A stretch of DNA of 64,000 nucleotides, from assembly GCF_000382045.1 (NCBI RefSeq), contig NZ_KB907450.1, positions 1,130,204 through 1,194,203 on the forward strand, written 5' to 3'. The stretch is from Variovorax atrisoli 110B. Lineage in GTDB: Bacteria > Pseudomonadota > Gammaproteobacteria > Burkholderiales > Burkholderiaceae_C. Position 1 is the stretch's first letter. Every line of letters begins with the position of its first letter. Made by a program: the position numbers and the translations under genes. Positions 39,735 to 53,377 of this stretch are shown here, one piece after another. The notes under the pieces were generated by a model. It saw only the letters and a program-made list of their open reading frames with translations. It made no database searches and was not told where the DNA came from.

Positions 39735-40156
39735 ACACTAAGGTTCCAACCTCGATCAACACCGTTGCCGAAGACCAGTTCGGCCAGCGTCTGGCAGCCC
39801 GCCTCTCGGCTGGCAACCAGGAACTGCCGCACGACATCGGCGAGCGGCTGCGCGTGGCGCGTGCGCAGGCCGTGGCGGCGCGCAAGCAAGCCCCGCAACT
39901 GAGGACCGCGCCTGCGGTGGTGCGCTCGGGCAACACGCTCACGATGGGCGGCAGCTGGTGGACTCGCATCGCATCGGTGGTGCCCCTGATAGCGCTCGTT
40001 GCGGGCCTGATCACCATCAGCGTGATGCAGGACGAGGACCGCGCCAGTGAACTGGCCGAAGTGGATTCCGCTCTGCTGACAGGCGATCTCCCCCCCGCCG
40101 CCTACACCGACCCCGGTTTTGCCCAATTCCTCAAGGCCGAAAACGCCTCCGACTGA
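39731..40156 (+). CDS. DUF3619 membrane protein, possible anti-sigma partner
   Basis: A 141-residue protein with a cytoplasmic N-terminal half (about 1-75), one membrane helix (WWTRIASVVPLIALVAGLIT, about 76-97) and a short outer part ending FAQFLKAENASD. Single-pass topology and the 4-bp overlap with the sigma gene fit an anti-sigma factor, but there is no ZAS motif. The family is common in Burkholderiales. Confidence 0.82.
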   Translation: MNTKVPTSINTVAEDQFGQRLAARLSAGNQELPHDIGERLRVARAQAVAARKQAPQLRTAPAVVRSGNTLTMGGSWWTRIASVVPLIALVAGLITISVMQDEDRASELAEVDSALLTGDLPPAAYTDPGFAQFLKAENASD

Positions 40157-40171
40157 ACCTTCATCGATCGA

Positions 40172-41020
40172 ATGCGACGCCGCACCTCTTCCAGCTTGAA
40201 CAGCCCCCGCCCGTTGCGCCCGCTTCCGGCGGGCGCATTCATTTGGGCGGGCGCGTTCGCTGTCGCGGCCTTCGGCCTGACGCTCGCCTGCGCCCAGCCT
40301 CCTTCCGAGACCGCCTCCAAGGCGACTGGGAACCCGCCTTCGAGCACTTCGGCTTCGGCGAGCAGCCCCAAGGCCGTTGCCCCGACGAAGCCGCTGTGGA
40401 ACGAACTCACGGCCGAGCAGCAGCAGGCGCTGAAGCCGCTGAATTCGCACTGGAACACGCTGAACATCGGTCAGAAGAAGAAATGGCTGGCGCTGTCGCG
40501 CAACTTCAGCAGCATGTCGGCGGAGGACCAGTCCACCCTCCACAGCCGGATGATCGAATGGGCCGCCCTGAGCAACCAGCAGCGCATCCAGGCCCGCCTG
40601 AACTTCGCCGAGGTGAAGCGCATTCCGGCCGATGAGCGCAAGCTCAAGTGGGAGCAATACCAGGCTCTGAGCGAGGAAGAAAAGCGCAAGCTGGCCGAGC
40701 GCGCCGCCGCCAAACCGCGCGGCGCCGCAATTCCCGTGCGACCGGTGTCTTCCCAGAAGCTGGTGCCGGTGCCTCCCATTGCGCCCGCCGGACACTCGCC
40801 GCGGATCCTGCTCGCCCCTCCCCCTGCACCGGCCGAGACGGTTCTGGTCGCCTCGCCTCCGGAACGCGCTCCCGCAGCGGCTGCCGCGGCGACACCGGCT
40901 GTTTCCGTCGCTCCAGCCGCTCCGGCCTCCTCCGGCGCCACGGCGCAGCCTGTTCCCGCCGAAGCCCAGGTGCCGGCACCATCGACGGCAGCGGATCAAG
41001 CGTCGTCTTCCACCCCCTGA
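40172..41020 (+). CDS. DUF3106 protein with signal peptide
   Basis: A 282-residue exported protein. A long basic N-terminus precedes a hydrophobic segment (about 22-40, GAFIWAGAFAVAAFGLTLACA). The DUF3106 part spans about 72-170: PLWNELTAEQQQALKPL, WNTLNIGQKKKWLALSRNF and EDQSTLHSRMIEWAALSNQQR. It then has a Pro/Ala-rich tail of about 100 residues that is low complexity. It is likely a periplasmic part of the sigma-factor module. Function is unknown. Confidence 0.82.
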   Translation: MRRRTSSSLNSPRPLRPLPAGAFIWAGAFAVAAFGLTLACAQPPSETASKATGNPPSSTSASASSPKAVAPTKPLWNELTAEQQQALKPLNSHWNTLNIGQKKKWLALSRNFSSMSAEDQSTLHSRMIEWAALSNQQRIQARLNFAEVKRIPADERKLKWEQYQALSEEEKRKLAERAAAKPRGAAIPVRPVSSQKLVPVPPIAPAGHSPRILLAPPPAPAETVLVASPPERAPAAAAAATPAVSVAPAAPASSGATAQPVPAEAQVPAPSTAADQASSSTP

Positions 41021-41032
41021 GCGCAGGCCTCG

Positions 41033-41599
41033 ATGGTTTCCAGCCCCTCCGAAGCTTCGAGCTCCGATCAGCCCGCCTCGCCCAACCCTCTTGCTCCCAG
41101 CGCTCCTGTTTCGATAGTGCCCGGCCTCTGGCGCCGCATGGCCTGCTGGCTCTACGAGGGCATGCTGCTCTTTGCCGTGGTGTTCGTCTCGGGCTGGCTC
41201 TTCAGCACGCTGGGCCAGATGCGCGACGCGATGGATTCGCGGCGCCATCTCCTGCAGGCTTTTCTTTTCGTGGTATTCGGCGTGTACTTCGTCTGGTTCT
41301 GGACCAAGGGCCAGACCCTCGCCATGAAGACCTGGAACATCCGCATCGTCGACATTCACGGCCAGCCCGTGAGCCAGCGCCGCGCGCTCGCGCGCTACCT
41401 GCTGAGCTGGGTCTGGTTCCTGCCGCCGCTGGCCGCCATCGCGCCCTTCAAGCTCTCGGGCGGCGAGTCGACCGTGCTGATCTTCGGCTGGGTGGCCGTC
41501 TGGGCCGTTCTGGCACGCTTTCACCCCGACCGCCAGTTCTGGCATGACGCCTGGGCCGGTACACGGCTCATCACCTCCAAACCGATGAGCCGCCGATGA
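41033..41599 (+). CDS. RDD-family membrane protein
   Basis: A 188-residue protein with an RDD domain: Arg-rich PGLWRRMACWLYEGMLLF, then TKGQTLAMKTWNIRIVD and the last FHPDRQFWHDAWAGTRLI. Three to four membrane helices are visible. RDD proteins are thought to be ion antiporters or transporters in some bacteria. It overlaps the dgkA start by 4 bp (ATGA) and follows the DUF3106 gene by 12 bp. Confidence 0.88.
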   Translation: MVSSPSEASSSDQPASPNPLAPSAPVSIVPGLWRRMACWLYEGMLLFAVVFVSGWLFSTLGQMRDAMDSRRHLLQAFLFVVFGVYFVWFWTKGQTLAMKTWNIRIVDIHGQPVSQRRALARYLLSWVWFLPPLAAIAPFKLSGGESTVLIFGWVAVWAVLARFHPDRQFWHDAWAGTRLITSKPMSRR

Positions 41600-42003
41600 G
41601 TGCCGTGCCGAAGCTTCCCGATCCCGCCGTCAACCCGCAGAAGGCCCGCAAGGGCCTCGATCGCGTCTGGCATGCCACGCTGATATCCCTGCACGGCCTG
41701 CGCGCCGGCTGGAGCGAGCCCGCCTTCCGCCAGGAAGCCATCCTGTCGATCGTGATGATCCCGGCAGCCTTCTGGCTGGGGCGCAGCTGGGTCGAGGTCG
41801 CGCTGCTCGCCGGCAGCGCCGTGCTCGTGATGATCGTGGAGCTTCTCAACACCGCCGTGGAGGCCGCCATCGACCGCATCGGGCCCGAGTGGCACGACCT
41901 CTCCAAGCGCGCCAAGGACATGGGCAGCGCCGCCGTGCTGCTTTCGCTGACGCTTTGCGCAGGGATCTGGGCAGCGGCGCTGTGGCAACGCTTCATGTCA
42001 TGA
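41596..42003 (+). CDS. dgkA: diacylglycerol kinase DgkA
   Basis: A 135-residue integral membrane kinase that recycles diacylglycerol to phosphatidic acid. Motifs are HATLISLHGLRAGWSEPAFRQE with the catalytic-side Glu, and VMIVELLNTAVEAAIDRIG, the conserved metal/ATP helix. Three membrane helices. It is coupled to the RDD gene. Length and motif order are normal. Confidence 0.92.
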   Translation: MSAVPKLPDPAVNPQKARKGLDRVWHATLISLHGLRAGWSEPAFRQEAILSIVMIPAAFWLGRSWVEVALLAGSAVLVMIVELLNTAVEAAIDRIGPEWHDLSKRAKDMGSAAVLLSLTLCAGIWAAALWQRFMS

Positions 42004-42034
42004 GGCGGTCCATCGGCTGCGGCATGATGGCGGG

Positions 42035-42625
42035 ATGACTCCCGAATTTTCGATCTGTGTGTACTGCGGCTCGCGCCCCGGCGAGCGCCCTGAATTCACC
42101 CAAGCCGCCCAGGCCGTCGGCCAATGGATCGGCCGGCATCGCGGCCAGCTTGTCTACGGCGGTGGCCGAACCGGCCTGATGGGCACGGTGGCCGAGGCCA
42201 CCCGCCAGGCCGGCGGCCGCGTCGTCGGCATCATCCCCAAGGCGCTGGTCGACAAGGAACTGGCCAACCCCCTTTGCGATGAACTCCACGTGGTCGACAC
42301 CATGCACGAGCGCAAGGCCATGATGGGCGAGCGCGCCGACGCCTTCGTCGCCCTGCCGGGCGGCATCGGCACCTTCGAGGAACTGTTCGAGATCTGGACC
42401 TGGCGCCAGCTCGGCTACCACGACAAGCCCACCGGCATCCTCAACACCGCCGGCTACTACGACGGCCTGCTCGCCTTCCTGGCGCACAGCGTGCGCGAGG
42501 GCTTCATGGGCGAATGGCAGATGGAGCTAATCCGCACCGGCACGGACGTGACCGAACTGCTCACGGCGCTGCGCGCCGAGGTACCGCTGCACGCACGCGG
42601 AGACCGCCTCTCGGAAAACCTCTGA
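42035..42625 (+). CDS. LOG-family (TIGR00730) nucleotide 5'-monophosphate phosphoribohydrolase
   Basis: A 196-residue Rossmann-fold protein. VYGGGRTGLMG and PGGIGTFEELFEIWTW carry the PGGxGTxxE motif of LOG enzymes. Members remove ribose phosphate from cytokinin nucleotides or purine nucleotides. SICVYCGSRPGERP is also typical. It is 31 bp after dgkA and ends near repeat copy C. Confidence 0.9.
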   Translation: MTPEFSICVYCGSRPGERPEFTQAAQAVGQWIGRHRGQLVYGGGRTGLMGTVAEATRQAGGRVVGIIPKALVDKELANPLCDELHVVDTMHERKAMMGERADAFVALPGGIGTFEELFEIWTWRQLGYHDKPTGILNTAGYYDGLLAFLAHSVREGFMGEWQMELIRTGTDVTELLTALRAEVPLHARGDRLSENL

Positions 42626-42657
42626 CCTCGGACAGCCCCGGGGGAAGTCAATCCAGA

Positions 42658-42749
42658 AACACCGAGGAACCGGCTCCGCCGGGCCTCAGGTGTTGCCCCC
42701 GGAAGGGGGTTGGCGCAGCGACACGAAGTCGCGCGCAGCCTGGGGGCGA
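42658..42749. repeat. dispersed stop-codon-associated repeat, copy C
   Basis: The most regular copy. AACACC/GGTGTT form the outer stem and GAGG/CCTC the next, around CCGGC-TCC-GCCGG, then hairpin CCCCCGGAAGGGGG and the block GCGACACGAAGTCGCGCGCAG. It lies between the LOG gene and glnB, 5 bp from the glnB stop (42757-42755). Confidence 0.93.
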
Positions 42750-42754
42750 ACCAA

Positions 42755-44787
<2,033 letters not shown>

Positions 44788-44806
44788 ACAGAAGGAAGAA
44801 AAAGGC

Positions 44807-45961
44807 TTGAACGATTATGTCATTCGGGTTCTGCCGTCTCCGTCGGACGTGAGCCCGGAAGCGTGGAACGCGCTGCTCGCCGCCCAGGCCGAGCCGTCGC
44901 CCTTCATGCGCCACGAATACCTCTCGGCCCTGACCGACAGCCGCAGCGCCACACCCGACAGCGGCTGGCTGCCGCAGTTCGTCACGCTGTGGCAGGGCGA
45001 GCAGTTGCAGGCCGCGTGCCCGCTCTACGTCAAGGACCATTCCTACGGCGAATACGTCTTCGACTGGGCCTGGGCCAATGCCTACGAGCAGCATGGGCTG
45101 GTCTACTACCCGAAGGCGGTGGTGGCGGTGCCTTTCACGCCGGTGCCCGGTGCACGGCTGCTGGCGCGCGATGCCGAGAGCCGCACTTTGCTGGTGCAGG
45201 GCCTGATCGCGCTGTGCAAGCAGCTCGAACTGTCGTCGCTGCACCTGCTGTTCGGCGCCGACGCGGACATCGCCGCCTGCACCGAGGCGGGCCTCATGCT
45301 GCGCAACACGGTGCAGTTCCATTGGACGAACGCGCAATACGCCGATTTCGACGCCTTCCTCGCCAGCCTCTCCCACGACAAGCGCAAGAAGATCCGCCAG
45401 GAGCGCCGCAAGGTGGCCGACGCCGGGGTGCGCTTTCGCTGGTCGCGCGGCGCCGACATCGGCAAGGCAGACTGGGATTTCTTCTACCGCTGCTACGAAC
45501 GCACCTACCGCGAGCACGGCAACCCGCCCTACCTCACGCGCGACTTCTTCCGGCGCATGGCCGACACGATGCCCGAGGCCTGGCTGCTCTTCGTCGCCGA
45601 GCGCGACGGCAAGCCCATGGCGAGCAGCCTGATCGCACTCTCCACGGAACCCGACAGCCCCCTGGTGGCCTACGGTCGCTACTGGGGCGCGCTGGAGCGC
45701 GTCGACTGCCTTCATTTCGAGGCCTGCTACTACCAGCCGCTGGCCTGGTGCATCGAGCACGGCGCGCAGCGCTTCGAGGGCGGTGCCCAGGGCGAGCACA
45801 AGATGGCGCGGGCGCTGATGCCGGTAAAGACCACCAGCGCGCACTGGCTGGCGCATCCGTCCTTCGCCGACGCAGTGGAGCGCTTCCTAGAACGCGAGGG
45901 GGCGGGCATCGAGAACTACATGGACCATCTGGGAGAGCGCAGCCCCTTCAAGTCAGGTTGA
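44807..45961 (+). CDS. FemAB/GNAT-like acyltransferase (DUF482-type)
   Basis: A 384-residue protein. SPFMRHEYLSALTDSRSA at the N-terminus, then YGEYVFDWAWANAYEQHGL and FTPVPGARLL, and a C-terminal GNAT-like half (KRKKIRQERRKV, AYGRYWGALERVDCLHFEACYYQPL, EGGAQGEHKMARAL) match the DUF482 peptidogalycan-type family. The substrate is unknown. I start at TTG 44807 because AAGGAAG precedes it; in-frame ATGs further up lie inside nadE on the other strand. Confidence 0.85.
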   Translation: MNDYVIRVLPSPSDVSPEAWNALLAAQAEPSPFMRHEYLSALTDSRSATPDSGWLPQFVTLWQGEQLQAACPLYVKDHSYGEYVFDWAWANAYEQHGLVYYPKAVVAVPFTPVPGARLLARDAESRTLLVQGLIALCKQLELSSLHLLFGADADIAACTEAGLMLRNTVQFHWTNAQYADFDAFLASLSHDKRKKIRQERRKVADAGVRFRWSRGADIGKADWDFFYRCYERTYREHGNPPYLTRDFFRRMADTMPEAWLLFVAERDGKPMASSLIALSTEPDSPLVAYGRYWGALERVDCLHFEACYYQPLAWCIEHGAQRFEGGAQGEHKMARALMPVKTTSAHWLAHPSFADAVERFLEREGAGIENYMDHLGERSPFKSG

Positions 45962-46024
45962 GCTGCGATTCGGCGCTGCTATAAAAGCGCCGACATCCAC
46001 AACAATCCAGAGAGGAAGAACTCG

Positions 46025-46777
46025 ATGCCATTCATCGGACTGGGCCTGCACGTCCTCATCGCGCTGTTCTTTGCCGTGCATGCGATGCGCCACGGCAAGC
46101 AGATGTACTGGCTGCTGATCCTGTTCAGCTTTCCGCTTCTCGGCAGCATCGTGTACTTCGTGGTCGAGTACCTGCCGGCCTCGCGCATGCAACGCACCGC
46201 GGGCAAGGTGGCGAACGCGGCCATCGGCTTCATCGACCCCGAGCGTGAGTACCGCGCCGCCGCCGAGGCCTACGACCTCGCGCCCACGGCACAGAACAAG
46301 CTGCGCCTCGCCAAGGCCGCGCTCGACAGGGGCCAGGCCGCCGACGCGGTCGGCCACTACCGCGACGCACTGAAGGGCCCGCTGGCTTCCGACCCGGAAC
46401 TGCAGTTCGGCCTCGCCAGCGCCCTGCTCGCGGCGGGTGGCGCCACCGCCGGGCGCGACGCCCTTCAGGCCCTGCAGACGCTGCGCTCCACGCGCGACGA
46501 CTACCGCAAGGACGAAGTGGCAGTGCTTATCGCCCGCGCCCTCGCCGCCGACGGCCAGCAGGCGGAGGCGCGCCAGGCCTTCGAGGAAGCGCTGAGCCGC
46601 TACAACACCGTCGAGGCCCGCGCCCGCTACATCGCATGGCTCGCCCAGCAAGGCGACGCCGCCGGCGCGCAACGCCAGTGGGACGAGTTCCAGCAGGCCG
46701 CGCGCCACTGGAACTCGCACGCACGTTCGGTCAATCGCGAATGGATGCAGTTGGCCGGCGACGCCGTCCGGGGCTGA
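46025..46777 (+). CDS. membrane-anchored TPR protein
   Basis: A 250-residue protein. Two hydrophobic helices (about 5-20 and 26-47, with LLILFSFPLLGSIVYFVVEY) resemble the phospholipase D-like N-terminal anchor. A row of TPR helices follows (about 75-245). AGAGGAAG 7 nt upstream supports the ATG. Such proteins serve as scaffolds; the partner is unknown. Confidence 0.78.
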   Translation: MPFIGLGLHVLIALFFAVHAMRHGKQMYWLLILFSFPLLGSIVYFVVEYLPASRMQRTAGKVANAAIGFIDPEREYRAAAEAYDLAPTAQNKLRLAKAALDRGQAADAVGHYRDALKGPLASDPELQFGLASALLAAGGATAGRDALQALQTLRSTRDDYRKDEVAVLIARALAADGQQAEARQAFEEALSRYNTVEARARYIAWLAQQGDAAGAQRQWDEFQQAARHWNSHARSVNREWMQLAGDAVRG

Positions 46778-46874
46778 GCGTTCTCTGTCCAAGGGCATAG
46801 CGCCCTTGTCCGTTTGGCACATCGACGGCGTGTCCGCCCTCTCCTAGCATCGGCTTCGAGGAGAGAACCCCAGC

Positions 46875-47516
46875 ATGCAGACATCCACACGCCGGGCCGT
46901 CGCGGCACTCTGCTTCATCGCAGCCGGGCCCTGGGCGTCGGCCGCCAGCTTCGATTGCTCCAAGGCCGGCAACGCCACCGAGAAGGCGATCTGTGCCGAC
47001 GCCGGACTCTCGCGGCAGGACGAAGCTATGGCCGCGCTCTACAAGCGGCAGGCTGAGATGCCCGGCACGGGCCAGTGGCCTGCCATCCTGAAACGGGATC
47101 AGCGCGACTGGATCGCGGTGCGCAATCGCGAATGCAAGGCGAACACGGAGTGCCTGAAGCAGGACTACGAGCGGCGCATCAGCTATCTCAGCCACCCTCT
47201 TCTCCAGTGGATGGGCCGCTATGTGGAGGGCCGCTGCCCGCGGGACGGCCGCTTCCTCGACGTGACGCCCGAGGTGGGCGGCACGCTGAGCATCGATCTC
47301 TACATCTGCCCCGATTCGCGCGGGAACATGCTGCTGCAGGGCAAGAACGTGCTCGACGGGCAGCGGCGCCTCGTGGTGCAGGAGTCCGGGCGTTGCACCC
47401 GCACCCTCCAGTTCGATACCGACCGCGTCACCGTCTCCGACGGGCCGGGCTGCGCACCTGCGCTGGCCGGCAGCTTCGCGCGCGACCCGCGGCGCTCGCC
47501 CTTCGAGAACGAATAG
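46875..47516 (+). CDS. exported LprI/DUF1311-like protein
   Basis: A 213-residue protein with a signal peptide (cut near WASA, about 23). The LprI-type domain is CSKAGNATEKAICADAGLSRQDEAMAALY through RDWIAVRNRECKANTECLKQDYERRI, with four cysteines. LprI relatives inhibit lysozyme. The C-terminal part has a further pair of Cys (YICPDSRG, SGRCTRT). It is convergent with ppa, 23 bp away. Confidence 0.82.
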   Translation: MQTSTRRAVAALCFIAAGPWASAASFDCSKAGNATEKAICADAGLSRQDEAMAALYKRQAEMPGTGQWPAILKRDQRDWIAVRNRECKANTECLKQDYERRISYLSHPLLQWMGRYVEGRCPRDGRFLDVTPEVGGTLSIDLYICPDSRGNMLLQGKNVLDGQRRLVVQESGRCTRTLQFDTDRVTVSDGPGCAPALAGSFARDPRRSPFENE

Positions 47517-47539
47517 GCGAGCTTTTTACTTTCAGCTTC

Positions 47540-48067
47540 TTACTTCTTGTAGTTGGCCACGCCGTCCATGATTTCCTTCCTGGCCGAGTCGATGCCTTCC
47601 CAGCCCAGCACCTTGACCCACTTGCCCGCTTCCAGGTCCTTGTAGTGCTCGAAGAAGTGGCTGATGGCCTTCAGGCGCATCGGGTTCACGTCGTCCACCG
47701 ACTTCCAGTGGCTGTAGATCGGCAGCACCTTGTCGGTGGGCACGGCGAGCACCTTGCCGTCGACGCCGGCTTCGTCTTCCATCATCAGGATGCCCAGGGG
47801 GCGGCACGGCACCACCACGCCCGGCAGCAGCGGGTACGGCGCGATCACCAGCACGTCGACCGGGTCGCCGTCGCCCGACAGGGTCTGCGGCACGTAGCCG
47901 TAGTTGGCGGGGTAGTACATGGCCGTCGTCATGAAGCGGTCGACGAAGATCGCGCCCGATTCCTTGTCCACCTCGTACTTGATCGGGTCGGCGTTCATCG
48001 GGATTTCGATCACGACGTTGAAGGCGTCGGGCAGGTTCTTGCCGGGGGAAACTTTGTCGAAGGACAT
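47540..48067 (-). CDS. ppa: inorganic pyrophosphatase (soluble, family I)
   Basis: A 175-residue cytoplasmic enzyme hydrolysing PPi. [21 protein letters not shown] and [32 protein letters not shown] carry the family signature D-G-D-P-x-D. Length equals that of E. coli PPase. It is divergent from hppA, so soluble and membrane PPases share one control region (48068-48321). Confidence 0.96.
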   Translation of the reverse strand: MSFDKVSPGKNLPDAFNVVIEIPMNADPIKYEVDKESGAIFVDRFMTTAMYYPANYGYVPQTLSGDGDPVDVLVIAPYPLLPGVVVPCRPLGILMMEDEAGVDGKVLAVPTDKVLPIYSHWKSVDDVNPMRLKAISHFFEHYKDLEAGKWVKVLGWEGIDSARKEIMDGVANYKK

Positions 48068-48321
48068 GACGTTTTTCGAGTAGTTGAAAAGTATGAGAGG
48101 GACGGGGACAAACCCTGAGTTTACTTTCCGTGTCACCGGCCGGTCGCACACGCATCTGTTTTTGCCTGTAAATTGCAACCGTTGGCCAATCGGCTCCGCA
48201 CCCCGGTGCAGCGAGCTTCGAGGAAGCAACGCGGCGGAAATCACGGTCCCGTACGCGTTGCACGCAAGGGCCCGTGCTGTCCGTCTCCACTAGTCACAAC
48301 GAACGAATGGAGAAGCAAAGC

Positions 48322-50838
<2,517 letters not shown>

Positions 50839-50845
50839 GATGACG

Positions 50846-50938
50846 CTCCCCCGGGCTTCGCGCGGTTCGCGTCGCTACGCCGGCCCCCTCGCCGGGCCCC
50901 ACACCTGCGGCCCGGCAGTGCCGGTTCCGCGGTGTCTC
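50846..50938. repeat. dispersed stop-codon-associated repeat, copy D (opposite orientation)
   Basis: Read on the minus strand it has GACACC/GGTGT for the outer stem and GCGG/CCGC for the next, around CCGGC-ACT-GCCGG, then a shortened G-rich hairpin and GCGACGCGAACCGCGCG. It starts 8 bp after the hppA stop. The GCGG/CCGC pair differs on both sides from GAGG/CCTC of copies A and C. Confidence 0.85.
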
Positions 50939-51001
50939 GCGCACGGCCTGCTCGAGCCTTGCATGCCACTGAAGGCGCGTTGCGCCATGGACCACTGAAA
51001 G

Positions 51002-51370
51002 ATGCCCACGACCGAACGACTCGAATCATTCATCGCCGCCGTCGAAGGCGGCGCGCATGCCAAGGCCATCGAGGACTACTACACCGAAGACGCCACCATG
51101 CGCGAGAACCAGGCCGAACCGCGGCGCGGCCGCAGCACGCTGGTGGCCCAGGAAACCGCCGTGCTGGAGCGCGCCGAGTCGGTGGTCTCCACCTGCGTTC
51201 GGCCGGTGCTGGTGAACGGCGACCACGTCGCGATCCACTGGATCTTCGAGTTCACGTTTAAGGGCGGCGGCAGGATGCGCATGGAGGAGATCGCCTGGCA
51301 GCGCTGGGAGGGCGAGCGCATCGCCGAGGAGCAGTTCTTCTACGACCCCGCCCAGCGAAAGCCGGGCTGA
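51002..51370 (+). CDS. SnoaL-like/NTF2-fold protein
   Basis: A 122-residue single-domain protein with the NTF2-like pattern: LESFIAAVEGGAHAKAIEDYYTEDATMRENQAEP, VNGDHVAIHWIFEFTFKGGGRMRMEEIAWQRWEGERI and EEQFFYDP. Members are hydrolases, isomerases or ligand binders. It stands alone between hppA and the efflux locus. Confidence 0.82.
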   Translation: MPTTERLESFIAAVEGGAHAKAIEDYYTEDATMRENQAEPRRGRSTLVAQETAVLERAESVVSTCVRPVLVNGDHVAIHWIFEFTFKGGGRMRMEEIAWQRWEGERIAEEQFFYDPAQRKPG

Positions 51371-51431
51371 CCGGGACCTTCCCCGACCGCTCCATCCACC
51401 GCCATGGCGCTGCTGCCAGTCTCCTAGCCCC

Positions 51432-53333
51432 ATGCGATACCTACATGCCCTGTTCGCCGGCACCTGGGCCATCGCCCGGGCCGAGTTGGCGATCGTGCGG
51501 CGCTTTCCGCGCATCCTGCTGGCAGTGGCGGCGGTGGGCGTGGTGCCCGCGATCTATGCGCTGATCTATCTCTCGAGCGTGTGGGACCCGGCCGGCCACA
51601 CATCCGACCTGCCCGCCGCCATCGTCAACCAGGACCGGGGCGTGACCTACATGTCGCGCACGGTCAACGTGGGCGACGAGCTCACGCGCACCCTGCTCGA
51701 CAAGCGCGCCTTCGGCTTCCGCACGATGACCGACACCGAAGCGGCACGCGCCGAGGTGCGGCGGGGCACGCTGGCCTTCGCGCTGCTGATCCCGCCCGAC
51801 TTCAGCGCCAACGCGGTGCCCGGCGCGCAGCGCGGCGCGGGACAGATCGTGGTCTACACCTCCGAAGGCAACAACTACAGCTCGGCCGGCCTGGCGCGGC
51901 GCTTCGCGGGCGAACTGGGGCACCAGGTCAACGAGATGCTCAACGAGCAGCGCTGGGGCCTGGTGCTGAATGCGGCCTCGGGCTCGCAGGCGCGGCTCGA
52001 CAAGCTCAAGCAGGCCCTGATGGAGCTGCGCGACGGCAGCCAGGCGCTGGCCAGCGGCGCCGCCCAGTACGGCGCAGCCGCACAGCAGGTGGGAAGCGGG
52101 TTCAAGCAGGTCAACGGCGGCATCCGCACCATCGAATCGAAGCTGCCGGCCGATGCCGACCTGCGCGCGCTCAAGGCCGGCTCGCAGCAGCTCGCGGCGG
52201 GCCAGCGCGAACTCGGCAGCGGCCTCGCGCAAATCGGCGACGGGCTCGAGCAGCTCGAAGGCGGTGCCGGGCAGCTCGGCGACGGCGCGCGCCGGATGCA
52301 GAAGGACACGGCCGACATCCCCTTCGTGGGCGAGCGCATCGCCAAGGGTGCTGGCGAGCTCGCGGCGGGCGCCGACAAGCTGCGCGGAGGCATCGAGCAG
52401 GCGCAGGCCGCCATGACCAAGGCGCAGGACGGCAGCCGCAAGCTCGCGAACGGCGCGACCGCGCTCGACGGCGGCGTGGGCAAGCTCACCGACGGCATGG
52501 CGGCGCTGGCGGCGGGCATCCACACCATGTCGGGCAGGCTGCCGCCCGACCGCAAGCTCGACGAGTTCGTGCAGGGCGGCGTGCAGCTCGCCCAGGGCGC
52601 GGAGCGGCTTTCGACCGGCGTGCGCACCATCGAGGCCGCCCTGCCCGCCTCGATCACCCGCATCCAGGGCAGCGCCTCGGGGCTGGCGGACTCGGTCGAG
52701 CCCAAGGTGGAGGTGGTGGCGCCGGTGGCCAACAACGGCAGCGCCTTCGTGCCCAACATGGTGTCGGTGGCGCTGTGGATCGGCGCGGTGATGGCGGGCT
52801 ACCTGTTCAACATCCGCATCGTGCTGTCGGACCACAGCCACTACCCCAAGCTCGCGAAGACGCTGGGCAAGATCACCATGCCGGCGCTGATCGTGCTGCT
52901 GCAGGTTGCGCTGGTGCTGGCCACGCTGGTGGGCGTGCTCCAGGTGCAGGCCCCGGACGTGCCGGCCCTTGCCTTGACGATGGCGCTGGCCTCGCTGGTG
53001 TTCCTGGTGGTGCTGTTCGCGATCCTGCACGTGTTCGGCGACTTCGGCCGCATCCTCACCGTGCTGCTGCTGACGCTGCAGCTGTCGGCCGGCGGCGGCG
53101 TGCTGCCGGTGGAGCTTTCGGCCGGCTTCTTCCGCGACGTGCATGGCTGGCTGCCCTTCAGCTGGGTGGTGCAGGCCTTCCGCGCCGTGATGTTCGGCGC
53201 CTTCGACAACGGCTGGGCGCATGCCTGCGGGGCCGTGCTGCTCTCGGGCGCGGTTGCCGTCGGGCTGATGGCGATCTTCGGCAAGTGGAACGAAGTGCTG
53301 CCGGCGGACTACAAGCCGACGATCCAGGTCTAG
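51432..53333 (+). CDS. YhgE/Pip-family membrane export protein
   Basis: A 633-residue protein with one N-terminal helix (about 25-47), a large extracytoplasmic part with coiled-coil Gly-Ser-Ala repeats (GSQALASGAAQYGAAAQQVGSG and similar, about 190-400), and five to six C-terminal helices (about 445-625). The family is known from phage-infection proteins and lantibiotic/secretion loci; it is related to ABC-2 permeases. It lies upstream of MerR and the TolC-HlyD-ABC genes, so a link to efflux is likely. Confidence 0.85.
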   Translation: MRYLHALFAGTWAIARAELAIVRRFPRILLAVAAVGVVPAIYALIYLSSVWDPAGHTSDLPAAIVNQDRGVTYMSRTVNVGDELTRTLLDKRAFGFRTMTDTEAARAEVRRGTLAFALLIPPDFSANAVPGAQRGAGQIVVYTSEGNNYSSAGLARRFAGELGHQVNEMLNEQRWGLVLNAASGSQARLDKLKQALMELRDGSQALASGAAQYGAAAQQVGSGFKQVNGGIRTIESKLPADADLRALKAGSQQLAAGQRELGSGLAQIGDGLEQLEGGAGQLGDGARRMQKDTADIPFVGERIAKGAGELAAGADKLRGGIEQAQAAMTKAQDGSRKLANGATALDGGVGKLTDGMAALAAGIHTMSGRLPPDRKLDEFVQGGVQLAQGAERLSTGVRTIEAALPASITRIQGSASGLADSVEPKVEVVAPVANNGSAFVPNMVSVALWIGAVMAGYLFNIRIVLSDHSHYPKLAKTLGKITMPALIVLLQVALVLATLVGVLQVQAPDVPALALTMALASLVFLVVLFAILHVFGDFGRILTVLLLTLQLSAGGGVLPVELSAGFFRDVHGWLPFSWVVQAFRAVMFGAFDNGWAHACGAVLLSGAVAVGLMAIFGKWNEVLPADYKPTIQV

Positions 53334-53342
53334 GGCTCAATA

Positions 53343-53377
53343 TGTGACATCAATGATGTAACATTCAATCTGTCACA
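53343..53377 (+). promoter_or_regulatory. nested inverted repeats before the MerR gene
   Basis: TGTGACA (53343-53349) and TGTCACA (53371-53377) flank a perfect inner palindrome ACATCA-A-TGATGT (53347-53359). It abuts the MerR start codon, so the site is a candidate for MerR autoregulation. Confidence 0.55.
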
